From Paraphotobacterium marinum (GTDB lineage: Bacteria > Pseudomonadota > Gammaproteobacteria > Enterobacterales > Vibrionaceae): a DNA stretch of 64,000 nt. Each line of letters starts with the position of its first letter. The stretch's first letter is position 1. This document shows, piece by piece, positions 45,732 through 54,860 of the stretch. The position numbers were made by a program, and so were the translations under genes. The stretch spans positions 1,344,695 through 1,408,694 of the forward strand of contig NZ_CP022355.1 of NCBI RefSeq assembly GCF_002216855.1, given 5' to 3'. The notes below the pieces were generated by a model, which worked only from the letters and a program-made list of their open reading frames with translations, was not told the DNA's origin and made no database searches.

Positions 45732-46680
45732 TGGACAAATATAAAAATATTCTAGTAGTTATTGACCCCGAAAAAAAAGAGCAAATTTCATTAAAAAAGC
45801 TTTTAATTTTGCCTTAAAAGAAAAAGATGTGAAAATTGAAGTATTAATGGTCATTTATGATTTCTCCTTCGAGATGACATCGATGATTTCAAAAGAAGAA
45901 CGTCACAATATGCGTGATGCAGTTTTAAAACAACAAAAAAACTGGATATTCGAGGCTATTAAAGAACAAAATGAGCACAATTTTGATGTTAGTATTTCTG
46001 TTCTTTGGCATAATCGTCCTTTTGAAGCAATCATCAACCATGTTATCGATAACAAAAATGATCTTGTTATCAAAGCAACTCATCATCATGATAAGTTAGG
46101 CTCTTTAATTTTCACTCCTACAGACTGGCATCTTCTTAGAAAATGTCCTTCCCCTCTATTATTAGTGAAAAATTTAGAATGGCAACCAGGCCAAAAAATC
46201 GTTTCTTCTGTTCATGTTGGTAGTGAAAATAAAGACCACATCAAACTAAATTCAAAAATAGTTGCCGAAACCATAAAAATTTCCAAAATATTAGATGGTG
46301 AAGTAAATTTGCTAAATTCATACCCACCAACACCGGTCAACATAACGGTAGAAATTCCTGAGTTTGACCCAAATACTTATTCTAAAACAATGAGAAATCA
46401 TCATATACTAGGTATGAAAGCTTTGAGACAAAACTTTGGCCTTCCAGAGGAAAAAACTTTTGTTTTAGAAGGCATACCTAGTGATATTATCCCCCAGTTT
46501 TGTGATGATCATAACGCAGAAGTTGTTGTTCTTGGAACTACTGGTAGAACAGGGTTATCAGCCGTATTTATTGGAAATACAGCTGAAAGTATAATTGATA
46601 AAGTCAAGTCAGATGTTTTAGCTATAAAACCCGATGGTTATGTAAGTCCCCTAGATCCAGAAAACTTATATAACTCTTGA
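45732..46680 (+). CDS. uspE: Universal stress protein UspE (frameshift)
   Basis: Tandem-USP-domain protein linked to stress resistance and motility; cytoplasmic. The bulk reads like UspE: MVIYDFSFEMTSM, VLWHNRPFEAII, TPTDWHLLRKCPSPLLLVKN, VVVLGTTGRTGLSAVFIGNT. The N-terminus from ATG 45732 (MDKYKNILVVIDPEKKEQIS) is in another frame; the break is an A6 run at 45793-45798, one A short. With it, the sequence goes through KAFNFALKEKDVKIEVLMV. It lies upstream of ttcA, as in Shewanella/Vibrio, but without the usual fnr ahead of it. Confidence 0.9.
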
Positions 46681-46704
46681 TAATTTCAAATAATCTTCAA
46701 TTTT

Positions 46705-46729
46705 GAAAACCTAGATTTTTTAGGTTTTC
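46705..46729 (+). terminator. Hairpin after uspE
   Basis: GAAAACCTA (46705-46713) and TAGGTTTTC (46721-46729) form a perfect 9-bp stem, 25 bases after the uspE stop. The following TATATC is a poor U tract, so termination strength is uncertain. Confidence 0.5.
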
Positions 46730-46879
46730 TATATCAAACCTTCTCTCTCTCCAAATGTTTCAAACAAATTTTATATCGTTTAACAATCACTTTGCTTTAT
46801 ATTAACCACATAGTATAATTCACAGTCTTTTCATTGCAAAACATGTAAACAAAAACTGAAAACTGAGGCTAAGGTAAGT

Positions 46880-47749
46880 ATGTTACAAAAACTTTCAAAT
46901 AATCAACTTAAATTACAAAAGAAAATTAGGGGATTAACAGGAAAAGCCATAAAACAATATAATATGATCGAAGATGGTGACAAAATTATTGCAGCTATTT
47001 CAGGCGGTAAAGATAGTTTCGTGATGCTAGATACTCTTTTACACTTTAAAAAAGTTGCTCCAATCAAATTCGAAGTTGTCGCGGTTAATTTGGATCAAAA
47101 ACAGCCCGGTTTTCCAGAGCATGTATTACCAGAATATTTTGAAAAACATAATATAGATTATTACATTATCGACAAAGATACATACTCTATTGTAAAAGAA
47201 AAATTACCCGAAGGTAAGACAACTTGTTCATTATGTTCTAGATTAAGAAGAGGTTCACTGTATAGCTTTGCAGAGGAAATTAATGCAACTAAAATCGCTT
47301 TAGGTCACCATATGGATGACGTTGTTGAAACCCTATTTTTAAATATGTTCAATAATGCAAAATTAAAAGCAATGCCCCCAAAATTGTTGAGTGACGACAA
47401 GAGAAATATTGTTATACGTCCATTAACCTTTTGTAGAGAAAGCGATATTGCAAAATATGCAAAAATTTGTCAGTTTCCGATCATCCCTTGTAATTTATGT
47501 GGTTCTCAGGAAAACCTTCAACGCAAAGTGATCAAGTCAATGCTTTTGACTTGGGAAAAAGATCATCCAGGTCGAATTGAAAATATATTTAACAGTATTA
47601 GAAATATTAGTTCTTCTCAACTTGCTGATGAAAAAGTTTTTGACTTTGAGAACCTTACACTTAATAGGCAAGAATCAAGAGCTAAATATGATCATGCTGG
47701 TCCACAAATTTCTCATTCTAATTTGATAGAAATATTTCATAGTATTTAA
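46880..47749 (+). CDS. ttcA: tRNA 2-thiocytidine(32) synthetase TtcA
   Basis: Thiolates C32 of tRNAs with ATP activation and a [4Fe-4S] cluster. The PP-loop is [20 protein letters not shown] (SGGKDS at residue about 40). Cluster cysteines are in [12 protein letters not shown] and [16 protein letters not shown]. The C-terminal [16 protein letters not shown] and [12 protein letters not shown] are as in other TtcA proteins. A 289-residue product. A hairpin terminator follows. Transcribed in the same sense as uspE but with 200 bases between. Confidence 0.97.
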   Translation: MLQKLSNNQLKLQKKIRGLTGKAIKQYNMIEDGDKIIAAISGGKDSFVMLDTLLHFKKVAPIKFEVVAVNLDQKQPGFPEHVLPEYFEKHNIDYYIIDKDTYSIVKEKLPEGKTTCSLCSRLRRGSLYSFAEEINATKIALGHHMDDVVETLFLNMFNNAKLKAMPPKLLSDDKRNIVIRPLTFCRESDIAKYAKICQFPIIPCNLCGSQENLQRKVIKSMLLTWEKDHPGRIENIFNSIRNISSSQLADEKVFDFENLTLNRQESRAKYDHAGPQISHSNLIEIFHSI

Positions 47750-47798
47750 AGCAAACTTGATTACTAAAAAATATTAAATCCAGCCAAACTTCAATTAA

Positions 47799-47829
47799 AA
47801 AGACTTACTTGATTAAATTGTAAGTCTTT
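47799..47829. terminator. Bidirectional terminator between ttcA and the DUF2076 gene
   Basis: AAAGACTTAC (47799-47808) pairs with GTAAGTCTTT (47820-47829) over an AT loop. A A-run precedes and ATTTCATATTTTTTG follows, so it can end both convergent genes. Confidence 0.7.
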
Positions 47830-47850
47830 ATTTCATATTTTTTGAAAGCT

Positions 47851-48612
47851 TTACCAGTCGTCTCCACCAAAATCATCAAAACCAAAGCCACCGCTGTCAT
47901 CACCCCAGTCAGATGAAAGGTCATTATCTATTTGATTATCTTGTAAATATGAATCATTTTGTGCGACATGGTCGGCAATTGATGGATCATCAACACTTGC
48001 ATTATTTATAGTCTCATTATTTATAGTCTCGTTATTTACAGTTTCAGAAGTTTGACCTGAACCTGCTAAAAAACCATTTGATGAACCCGAAAATAAATGA
48101 GAAATACCCTGAAACAATAAAGCTCCACCGGCTACCCCTGCGGCAGTTGATGCTGCTTGAGCTAGAAAACTGCTTCCGCCACTCATTCGATTTGAGCCAG
48201 CAGCTCCTTGTTGAAATTGCCCATTCTGAATAGGTGGTTCTTGTCTTTGAGAAGAAGCATAGTCTCTTGGATCAAAATCTTTCGAAGCTGCACTTTGTCT
48301 AGATTGTCCTGAGTTTGAGTCAGTTTCCTGTTTTGCGGCATTGTTGCCAAATAAACCACCTAAAAAACTAGTCTTTGGGGGTTCCTTCTCTAAAGACTCA
48401 ATCTTATCCTCAAGCTCTTTTATTTTTTCTTGGGCACTAGTTAATGCTTGTTCTTGTAATAAAACTGCCTGTGTTAATAAATATAAAGCATTTTTTTCAG
48501 AAGCAATCAATTTATTGATTAAATCATTTGCTTCTACGTCAACGTGCTCCACTTGAGTTGATTTTAATCTTTGTGCTAAATTTTCAATCAAAAGTCTTTC
48601 TTGTTCTTGCAT
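47851..48612 (-). CDS. DUF2076 protein
   Basis: A 253-residue protein of the DUF2076 family. The N-terminal helical part, MQEQERLLIENLAQRLKSTQ then ASEKNALYLLTQAVLLQEQA, ends in a coiled coil of EKIKELEDKIESLEKEPP; then FLGGLFGN, a glycine-rich segment AASTAAGVAGGALLFQGISH and an acidic end DWGDDSGGFGFDDFGGDDW. The function of the family is unknown. ATG 48612 has a GGAG 8 bases upstream. Near 48001-48045 a 15-base unit repeats three times, encoding ETINN-type units. Ends by a shared terminator with ttcA. Confidence 0.85.
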   Translation of the reverse strand: MQEQERLLIENLAQRLKSTQVEHVDVEANDLINKLIASEKNALYLLTQAVLLQEQALTSAQEKIKELEDKIESLEKEPPKTSFLGGLFGNNAAKQETDSNSGQSRQSAASKDFDPRDYASSQRQEPPIQNGQFQQGAAGSNRMSGGSSFLAQAASTAAGVAGGALLFQGISHLFSGSSNGFLAGSGQTSETVNNETINNETINNASVDDPSIADHVAQNDSYLQDNQIDNDLSSDWGDDSGGFGFDDFGGDDW

Positions 48613-48723
48613 CTTAATCACTCCATAACTTTAGTATTTCATTGATATATAATATATGTATCCTCAAAAATAATTATCAAGTTAAGGTTAAATTTTTCAA
48701 AGTGATCTCAATCAAAAAATAAA

Positions 48724-49785
48724 TTAAAATGGAACTGGAAACTCCTTCCTAACCAATTCTATTTGTTCTAATATCTCTTTATTAAGATTTAATTCAATAG
48801 AGTTAATATTATTATTTAACTGTTCTAAACTAGTTGCACCTACTATTGATGAGGACATATATTTTTTTCTTAAAGTAAAAGCAATGGATAGCTGACAAAG
48901 ATCTAATCTAAATTTTTTTGCGATTTCCAAATAATGCTGGACTGCTAGTTGAACTTTAGGATTAATTCTAGGTGCGTAACGTCCATGAGGATCCCATTCT
49001 TTTGAGAATCTTGTCCCCTTTAATGGTATGCCTTCTAAATATTTACCACTTAATACACCCATCTGTAATGGTGACCAAGACAAGTAAGAAATACCTTCGA
49101 GCGAGCATGTTTCCATTACATCATGCTCATCTCTCCTTCTTAGAAGATTATATTCATTTTGAACACTGACAATACGCGGTAAATTAAATTTTTCTGACAA
49201 TCGACAAAACTGATTAATGCCCCATGCTGAATCATTAGATAGCCCAATATGCTTTATTTTCCCCTCTTTAATCAAACCATCACATGTATTTAATATCTCA
49301 ATTATATTTTCGCATATTTGATTTTTAGATTTGTTATTTTCTGGAGGCTCATATCCCCACCAATTGGCAAAATGATAATTAGGCCTATTTGTAACCCAAT
49401 GCAACTGAAATAAATCAATATAATCTGTTTTTAATCTTTTCAGACTATTGTTCACAGCTAATTTTATATTTTCAGAATTTATAGATGGAGACTTTTCATT
49501 TCTAGCCCAAGATATTGGGGAAATTTTTGTAGCTAAAAAAACCTCATCACGCTGTTTTCTTGATGCTAACCAATTACCAATAATAATTTCTGTTTTGCCA
49601 TAGCTATTAGCGTTTGGGGGAACAGGGTACATCTCAGCAGTATCCCAAAAATTTACTCCTTTTGATAATGCAAAATCCATCTGCTCAAATGCTTCTAATT
49701 CTGTGTTTTGATGACCCCATGTCATTGTACCTAAACAAATTCTACTGATTTTAGATGTTGTATTTCCTAAAATTGAATATTTCAT
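48724..49785 (-). CDS. tas: Tas-like aldo/keto reductase
   Basis: A 353-residue cytoplasmic NADPH-dependent oxidoreductase. LGTMTWGHQNTELEAFEQMD, NFWDTAEMYPVPPNANSYGK (with active-site Asp/Tyr) and EVFLATKISP with the catalytic Lys fit the AKR family and are closest to E. coli Tas (MYPVPP motif, GxTExxxGNWLA). The His of the tetrad is in IDLFQLHWVTNRPNYHF. Physiological substrate is unknown. Stand-alone and 110 bases from the DUF2076 gene. Confidence 0.9.
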   Translation of the reverse strand: MKYSILGNTTSKISRICLGTMTWGHQNTELEAFEQMDFALSKGVNFWDTAEMYPVPPNANSYGKTEIIIGNWLASRKQRDEVFLATKISPISWARNEKSPSINSENIKLAVNNSLKRLKTDYIDLFQLHWVTNRPNYHFANWWGYEPPENNKSKNQICENIIEILNTCDGLIKEGKIKHIGLSNDSAWGINQFCRLSEKFNLPRIVSVQNEYNLLRRRDEHDVMETCSLEGISYLSWSPLQMGVLSGKYLEGIPLKGTRFSKEWDPHGRYAPRINPKVQLAVQHYLEIAKKFRLDLCQLSIAFTLRKKYMSSSIVGATSLEQLNNNINSIELNLNKEILEQIELVRKEFPVPF

Positions 49786-49913
49786 GTAATGACCTGTCTA
49801 TGTAATAGTCACAAATATATAACTGACTGATTAAAATGCATTTTTTTATTTTAACACTTTTTGTGTTTTTAGTATTATATTTATATATACTTATTTTATT
49901 CTTTTTATACATT

Positions 49914-50426
49914 ATGACTCAAATATTACAAATATTATCCAATACCCCACTTTGGGTTTATATCCTGTTCATTTTTTTAATAAATATTGGGATAAAAGCA
50001 TCAAAGCCATCTGAGGTTTCGCTCTTAAAAATTTCAATTCTCCCTGTTATCTTCACTTATTTAACTTTTCATAGTTTAATTACACAGACATCTGTATCCT
50101 TATCAAACATAACAATTTTAATAATTTCTCTCATAGTTGGGGTATTGGGAGGAATCTTACAATCAAAAAAAATTGGCTATTCTTATAACAGGAAAACAAA
50201 AAAAATAGAAAGTCCTGGAACGTGGACTACTCTTATTTTGATACTTCTTATTTTCGTAACAAAGTTCTATTTTGGATATATGATTGCTGCTCACCCATCA
50301 ATTCTCATTAAAAATCACATGTTTGACGTTTCATATATATTTATTTGTGGTATTTGTAGTGGTTTATTTATTGGAAGATTTATATATTCTTTGTTGTTGG
50401 TTGAAAAATCCAAACATAAAGACTGA
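49914..50426 (+). CDS. Uncharacterised membrane protein (DUF6622-like)
   Basis: A 170-residue protein with five or six hydrophobic segments (PLWVYILFIFLINIGIKAS, LILILLIFVTKFYFGYMIA, VSYIFICGICSGLFIGRFIY). The loop KKIGYSYNRKTKKIESPGTW followed by a glycine-rich ISLIVGVLGGILQSKK fits the DUF6622 pattern. I place the start at ATG 49914, since the earlier ATG at 49836 adds only a poly-hydrophobic stretch without ribosome site. No function known. Confidence 0.6.
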   Translation: MTQILQILSNTPLWVYILFIFLINIGIKASKPSEVSLLKISILPVIFTYLTFHSLITQTSVSLSNITILIISLIVGVLGGILQSKKIGYSYNRKTKKIESPGTWTTLILILLIFVTKFYFGYMIAAHPSILIKNHMFDVSYIFICGICSGLFIGRFIYSLLLVEKSKHKD

Positions 50427-50575
50427 AAATTTTTTATTAGAAAAATCAAAGTCAGTGTCATAATAAATTATATAGTTATCATAGACAATGTAGTACTTTA
50501 GAACACATGTACTATACTATTTTATGAAGAAAACTTTGGTTATTCAAAAAATAACCTGTACATGGAGGTATCTGT

Positions 50576-50728
50576 ATGAAAAAAAAGCATATAATTAATT
50601 TAAAAAGAAAAAATGAATTATCACCTAAACAAGCCGCACAATTACTTTTATTAAAAATAGAAATGATGAAAGTTGAAATTCAAAAAGCTGAAAAAAAGTT
50701 AAAAAATATATCTAATCAAATAAAATAA
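50576..50728 (+). CDS. Small basic coiled-coil protein
   Basis: A 50-residue frame starting MKKKHIINLKRKNELSPKQA, with AQLLLLKIEMMKVEIQ forming an amphipathic helix. A consensus GGAGG (50564-50568) lies 7 bases before ATG 50576, which supports real translation. It is basic, with no signal. I do not recognise a family; it could be a small regulatory or nucleic-acid-associated protein. It is convergent with the LytTR gene, 14 bases between stops. Confidence 0.5.
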   Translation: MKKKHIINLKRKNELSPKQAAQLLLLKIEMMKVEIQKAEKKLKNISNQIK

Positions 50729-50742
50729 CGGAATAAATTGAA

Positions 50743-51639
50743 TCATTTTTCGTTTAACCACATGTTTTTAAATGTACTTTGATAGGTTGGCGATATAATT
50801 AATTCTTCATTATTTTCCATTTTAATTACATAATGCTTCTTAGAGGTAGATACAATACCTCTAACTCTTTTTATATTAACTATGAATGAGCGATGAACTT
50901 GAACAAAAACTATCGGAAGTTGCGATTGAATTTCCTTTAAAGTTTTTCTAATCACGTAAACATTTTTGTTATAGTGTATATCAATGTAGTTACGGTCTGA
51001 TTTAAAATAAACAATATCATCAACTTTTAAAACTACTTTTTCATGTCCTTTATCAACAAGAATAACACTAATATCATTATTAGTTTTTGCTTTTATGTTA
51101 GTTTTAGATTCGTCTTGTTTTCGTTGATTAATTAATTTTTGAAATGTTTTATGTGTTAAGAGCATAAAGTTTGTTCTTTTGTTCGCTATTAAAAGGAAAT
51201 AAAAAATTATAATATCAAACATACTTTCGTTATGCATAATGACTTTATTCAACAACCAGTTTAATGAAAATGTTTCTTTATTATAATGAAAAAAAGTATA
51301 CAAACTTATTAGAAATAAGTAATAAATTATTATAGAAATCAAAGGGTAAATTACAGTTTTTCTGAGTGAGGAATTGTTTATTCTAGCCATAAAAAGGAAT
51401 AAAAAAATTACGGCGATTAGTAATGATGCAAAACTAATTAAGTGATGATCTGTTTCAATAATTAATTCATATAAATATGATGGGTGAAATGATTTGACAA
51501 CATCTCCCTTATATTTCAATACTTGGCCATGAGAATAATATATATATGCGACGTTAAATGTTAACCAAACTTTTTTAATAATTAAAAATACAATGTACCA
51601 AAAAAACAATTTAAGGCTAAAGCTTTCTTTTTCTACCAT
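50743..51639 (-). CDS. Membrane-anchored LytTR transcriptional regulator
   Basis: A 298-residue regulator with four N-terminal membrane segments (FFWYIVFLIIKKVWLTFN, ASLLIAVIFLFLFMA, VIYPLISIIIYYLFLIS, MFDIIIFYFLLIANK), then a linker and a C-terminal LytTR DNA-binding domain: VDDIVYFKSDRNYIDIHYNK, VIRKTLKEIQSQLP, FVQVHRSFIVNIKRV. No receiver domain, so it senses within the membrane directly. I prefer ATG 51639 over GTG 51645. It diverges from the SOS-controlled sulA-like gene. Target genes are unknown. Confidence 0.8.
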   Translation of the reverse strand: MVEKESFSLKLFFWYIVFLIIKKVWLTFNVAYIYYSHGQVLKYKGDVVKSFHPSYLYELIIETDHHLISFASLLIAVIFLFLFMARINNSSLRKTVIYPLISIIIYYLFLISLYTFFHYNKETFSLNWLLNKVIMHNESMFDIIIFYFLLIANKRTNFMLLTHKTFQKLINQRKQDESKTNIKAKTNNDISVILVDKGHEKVVLKVDDIVYFKSDRNYIDIHYNKNVYVIRKTLKEIQSQLPIVFVQVHRSFIVNIKRVRGIVSTSKKHYVIKMENNEELIISPTYQSTFKNMWLNEK

Positions 51640-51793
51640 TAACACACTCTTTTTATGACCAAAATATATTTTGCAAACAAAAATAAATGAATTTCATAAT
51701 CATTTTATTTCTCTGCTTAAGTAAAATTAGCACGTCTTCAATATTTTTTTTAAATTTTGATCAAAAAAACTTGATAAATGTTTTACTGTATAT

Positions 51794-51813
51794 TACTGTA
51801 TATATATACAGTA
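51794..51813. promoter_or_regulatory. LexA (SOS) box
   Basis: TACTGTATATATATACAGTA is a perfect match to the full 20-base E. coli LexA consensus (CTG-N10-CAG within a complete palindrome). It ends 12 bases before the sulA-like ATG at 51826, so bound LexA would block its promoter. One of the strongest regulatory signals in the window. Confidence 0.92.
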
Positions 51814-51825
51814 ATACAGGTAAAA

Positions 51826-52197
51826 ATGGAATTGAGCATGATTTACGTTAATGATATAAATAACGGCACTACTTTTAATTACGATAATACATCAAGCAAC
51901 ATAAACTCTATTTTAAAACAAGTTAAAAAATATAACGACGAGAAACGTTGGATATTATTTATAACTAATGACTTAAAAATAAATAAGAAAAAATTATTTG
52001 AGGAAGGAATAAATTTAGATAAAGTCATTGTTTTCAATAATTTTAATGAACATGATAATGATTTAATTATTTGTAAAGCAATTAAAGAAGGTAATTGCAG
52101 CTCTATCATTATTGATAATATCCTTACAAAAGAAGCTGACTATGTTATTAACTATTATTCGATGATAAAGAAAACTGATGTTTTAAAACTGCATTAA
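51826..52197 (+). CDS. sulA: SulA-like SOS cell division inhibitor
   Basis: A 123-residue protein resembling SulA, which blocks FtsZ polymerisation during DNA damage. The core RWILFITNDLKINKKKLFEE corresponds to SulA's [20 protein letters not shown], followed by GINLDKVIVFNN and ICKAIKEGNCSSIIIDNILT (compare VRALRTGNYSVVI). The start is ATG 51826 with AGG upstream; the frame to 51778 would run across the LexA box. The direct upstream perfect LexA box supports the assignment. Residue identity is modest, so the name is inferred from fold pattern and regulation. Confidence 0.78.
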   Translation: MELSMIYVNDINNGTTFNYDNTSSNINSILKQVKKYNDEKRWILFITNDLKINKKKLFEEGINLDKVIVFNNFNEHDNDLIICKAIKEGNCSSIIIDNILTKEADYVINYYSMIKKTDVLKLH

Positions 52198-52209
52198 AAA
52201 AATAAAAAG

Positions 52210-52246
52210 TCGGCTTCAAATCAATTAAATAATTTTATGAGGCCGA
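52210..52246 (+). terminator. Hairpin after the sulA-like gene
   Basis: TCGGCTTCA (52210-52218) pairs with TGAGGCCGA (52238-52246) through nine pairs with one G-T, 13 bases after the stop. Followed by TCGTATTTATAT; likely a factor-independent end of moderate strength. Confidence 0.6.
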
Positions 52247-52293
52247 TCGTATTTATATATAGCTGTCAAAATATACCACAATTTTTCAAGTGT

Positions 52294-53079
52294 TTATTTT
52301 TTTACGGTATGATTTTTAAAGTAAAATAGCTTAATTATTTTTGAAGTTGGATCCGACTTATAAATTTGACCATCATTATTTACCTCAGCTATTCCAATCC
52401 CAACAGCACTTAATTTTTTAGGTAGTTTAAAATAAGTTTTCTCAATGACACCATTAAGTTGTTCTTTTAATCTATTACTAATCTTTACATTTAAAAAATC
52501 TGAGGGCGATAATAAGGTTATATGGGGTTTATAAGATAAAAACCCTGTAGGAGTTCCAAAGTCTTTGAATAAATTAATGGCATTTTTTCGATCCTTAGCC
52601 CAACATGGTATGGTAGCTCTTTGATCTCGCATAGCAAAAAATTTCGCAGTAACCTTATCTGAAAGCGCTTGTAGTGTTACATTATTTTTTAAGTTCAACA
52701 TTAAAAATGCTCCAGAAAAAGATGTCGTACTTTTATTTATTTCAATTGAAATATCTTTCTTAGATACACTCTTAGAAATTATTTTCAGAGTATCCTGAAT
52801 ATCTTCAATTCTATTAGGTTGAAAGTGAGCTAAATACAATGTTACATGTATATAGTGTCCTTTATTTTTTGACATAGTGTATTTTCTTGATTTTTCGTCA
52901 AAAATTTTTGCAGTTTTTTGCAATTTATTTGGAACAATTAAAAAAATATCATATTGTGGAGTCTCATTATATTCATTACAAAATTTTTGTTTAGATACAG
53001 GATCTTTTGCAAATAAACTTAATGATAAAGCACATATAGTTAAAAGAAAAAAGTATTTAAGATTCACAATGATATCCAT
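52294..53079 (-). CDS. Exported 2H phosphoesterase-like protein
   Basis: A 261-residue protein with a signal peptide (YFFLLTICALSLSLFA). Two HxT-type motifs of the 2H phosphoesterase fold are seen: GHYIHVTLYLAHF and YKPHITLLSPSDF, about 115 residues apart, matching the LigT/2'-5' RNA ligase layout. Export is unusual for that superfamily, which normally acts on RNA or cyclic nucleotides in the cytoplasm; a periplasmic 2',3'-cyclic-phosphate or other ester may be the substrate (inference). Stand-alone. Confidence 0.7.
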   Translation of the reverse strand: MDIIVNLKYFFLLTICALSLSLFAKDPVSKQKFCNEYNETPQYDIFLIVPNKLQKTAKIFDEKSRKYTMSKNKGHYIHVTLYLAHFQPNRIEDIQDTLKIISKSVSKKDISIEINKSTTSFSGAFLMLNLKNNVTLQALSDKVTAKFFAMRDQRATIPCWAKDRKNAINLFKDFGTPTGFLSYKPHITLLSPSDFLNVKISNRLKEQLNGVIEKTYFKLPKKLSAVGIGIAEVNNDGQIYKSDPTSKIIKLFYFKNHTVKK

Positions 53080-53391
53080 TATTTATTAAAAAAAGTATAT
53101 TGGCATACAATTATTTCAATTAAATGAAATTTTCTATTGTTTATATTGCAAACTAATATTTTGTTATATTTTTTATTTAAAAAGGAATTAATTTATTAAC
53201 AATAAGTTATAATGCGTTATAAAACACAACATTTATTCATACAAATGTTTAGTTGTATTCTTAATATGTCTCTCAATTACAAAGTTAAAAATAAATTGAC
53301 AACAAAATTGAACTTTAAGGAAAAAGTGCACTCTATATAGGTATAGAATTTTTTCATTTTTCCTTGTTTATTTATATTCATTTTTTTGAAG

Positions 53392-53413
53392 CCCTCATTT
53401 TGAGGGTTTTTTT
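53392..53413 (+). terminator. Orphan + strand terminator
   Basis: CCCTCA-TTT-TGAGGG (53392-53406) is followed by seven T on the + strand. No + strand gene precedes within 1 kb, and on the minus strand the flank is A-rich, so the terminator does not serve the minus-strand genes. TTGACA (53296-53301) and TATATA/TATAGAAT (53334-53349) lie upstream but their spacing is poor. A short non-coding RNA is possible. Apart from this the 53080-53487 gap holds nothing recognised. Confidence 0.6.
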
Positions 53414-53487
53414 ATGGAAATTAATTAATCTTGAGACTCTGTTTGCTCTTTTTTAACTTATTTTGTTTTATTTACACAATCAGAATA

Positions 53488-53859
53488 TTAATAGAATAAG
53501 TAAGGTAAGTGAACAGTATTTATCTTAGAAAGATTCAATTTTTTTTTATATTGTTTTAGGCTCAAACCAAATTGATGTTGAAATCGTTGAGCAAATCGTG
53601 CTTCTGATTTGTAGCCACATAAATGCGCAAGCTCTATGTGTGAATATGGCTTAGTTTGCAACAAGCTCAATACATACCCCATTCTTAGCTCGGCTAATAC
53701 ATCCCTAAATTGGGTATTCTCATATTTTAATCGTCTCATTAATGTCGATTTACTTAGTACAAAATTATCACATACCGATGCAATGATGTGATTGGCTTTG
53801 GGCGCATCATTAAAATATTGGGTTAACTTATTTTGGCAGTTGTTTATTAACTTTTTCAA
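53488..53859 (-). CDS. AraC-type DNA-binding protein (single domain or truncated)
   Basis: A 123-residue protein consisting of an AraC two-HTH domain: VCDNFVLSKSTLMRRLKYEN, FRDVLAELRMGYVLSLLQTK and LAHLCGYKSEARFAQRFQHQ then FGLSLKQYKKKL. No sensor domain precedes it within the 180-base upstream gap, which lacks an ATG-led extension. It resembles the C-terminal parts of ToxT/GadX-type regulators, so either a small regulator or the remainder of a larger one. It follows a PEBP gene on the same strand, separated by 182 bases. Confidence 0.7.
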   Translation of the reverse strand: MKKLINNCQNKLTQYFNDAPKANHIIASVCDNFVLSKSTLMRRLKYENTQFRDVLAELRMGYVLSLLQTKPYSHIELAHLCGYKSEARFAQRFQHQFGLSLKQYKKKLNLSKINTVHLPYLFY

Positions 53860-54041
53860 TCCAGAATATTGAAGGATAAATCACAGGTACATTACGAAGA
53901 TTCTGAGGTCGATTCCCATTGTAATAATTAAGCTTTATGATGCCTGACATGTTTTCTTTTTATAAACCTTGTAACCATTTATTGATAATAGCAATAAATA
54001 GACACAAAGTTTATTCCTTTAGTTAATAATATAAGTGTTAA

Positions 54042-54521
54042 TTAGCGTACATACGTTGAAGTAATCGTTGATTTACCTAACGCTGTTGCATTCAGCATGT
54101 AGCTCACTAATGCACATGATGCGTCTTCAGGTACTTCAAGCTTTTCTACTGGCAGAGCCCAGACAGTAAATTGATAACGATGCATACCGTGACCTTCTGG
54201 AGGACAAGCGCCACCGTAACCCATAGAGCCATAATCATTACGCATCTCTAAACCAGAGGCAATTTTACCTGATGCGCCCTGCTCGATTGATGTTGTTGAT
54301 GCGGGAATATTGATCACTTGCCAGTGCCAGAAACCGCTTTCAGTTGGCGCATCGGGATCAAAACAAGTGATTGCAAAACTTTTCGTGCCTTCTGGCGCGT
54401 TTTCCCATGATAATTGTGGAGAAATGTTGTCACCATCGTTTCCAAAACTGTTAAATGAAAAGCGTTTATCTTTGAGTTGACCTTCTGTGATGTCTTGGCT
54501 GTTTAATTTTAAAGTTGTCAT
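54042..54521 (-). CDS. PEBP (YbhB/YbcL, Raf kinase inhibitor-like) protein
   Basis: A 159-residue protein of the phosphatidylethanolamine-binding family. SPQLSWENAPEGTKSFAITC, FDPDAPTESGFWHWQVINIP and YGGACPPEGHGMHRYQFTVW are the three signature segments, including DPDAP and the GxHRY motif. No signal peptide, so cytoplasmic. The function of bacterial members is poorly known. Its GC content is clearly above that of its neighbours (many G/C third positions), indicating recent acquisition. A long hairpin lies immediately ahead of its ribosome site. Confidence 0.95.
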   Translation of the reverse strand: MTTLKLNSQDITEGQLKDKRFSFNSFGNDGDNISPQLSWENAPEGTKSFAITCFDPDAPTESGFWHWQVINIPASTTSIEQGASGKIASGLEMRNDYGSMGYGGACPPEGHGMHRYQFTVWALPVEKLEVPEDASCALVSYMLNATALGKSTITSTYVR

Positions 54522-54540
54522 TTTTTTATTTCCTCTTATT

Positions 54541-54578
54541 TTGTTGTTGGAATAATAATAGAGCTATTCTAACAACAA
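54541..54578. promoter_or_regulatory. 14-bp inverted repeat ahead of the PEBP gene
   Basis: TTGTTGTTGGAATA (54541-54554) and TATTCTAACAACAA (54565-54578) are complementary except for one G-T, with a 10-base spacer. On the minus strand this lies just upstream of the AAGAGGAAAT ribosome site of the PEBP gene (start 54521). It can be an operator, or a hairpin in the leader RNA. Confidence 0.5.
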
Positions 54579-54759
54579 AAAATATCATTAAGTTCCAACT
54601 TAAAGATAAATAATGATTTATTTGATACCTTTTGTTTTAATTTAGTTTTTTTATAATCCAAAGCGTATTTATTTAAATAAAAAACCAGTTTTTTACTTTA
54701 GGGAAGTTACTATCCTCTAAATATATAAAGAGTGTTCTGTATTGAGTAGAATATAAAAA

Positions 54760-54838
54760 CGAACACAAAAATTTTGATTATATTGTGTTCGTCAGATAAT
54801 TACCTACATATTCTCTATTAACTAAGGTAATAGAGAAT
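54760..54838. terminator. Two hairpins after the chitinase gene
   Basis: CGAACACAA (54760-54768)/TTGTGTTCG (54783-54791) is followed on the minus strand by TTTTTATATT and fits a factor-independent terminator for the chitinase gene. ATTCTCTATT (54810-54819)/AATAGAGAAT (54829-54838) is a second perfect 10-bp stem nearer the stop codon; its T-rich tail is on the + strand. Confidence 0.6.
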
Positions 54839-54860
54839 AATTCTTTTTTAATAATCTACA

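Noticed and set aside
48001-48045. Three 15-base repeats as a regulatory array
   Set aside because: They are inside the DUF2076 gene, in frame, and encode ETINN-like low-complexity units.
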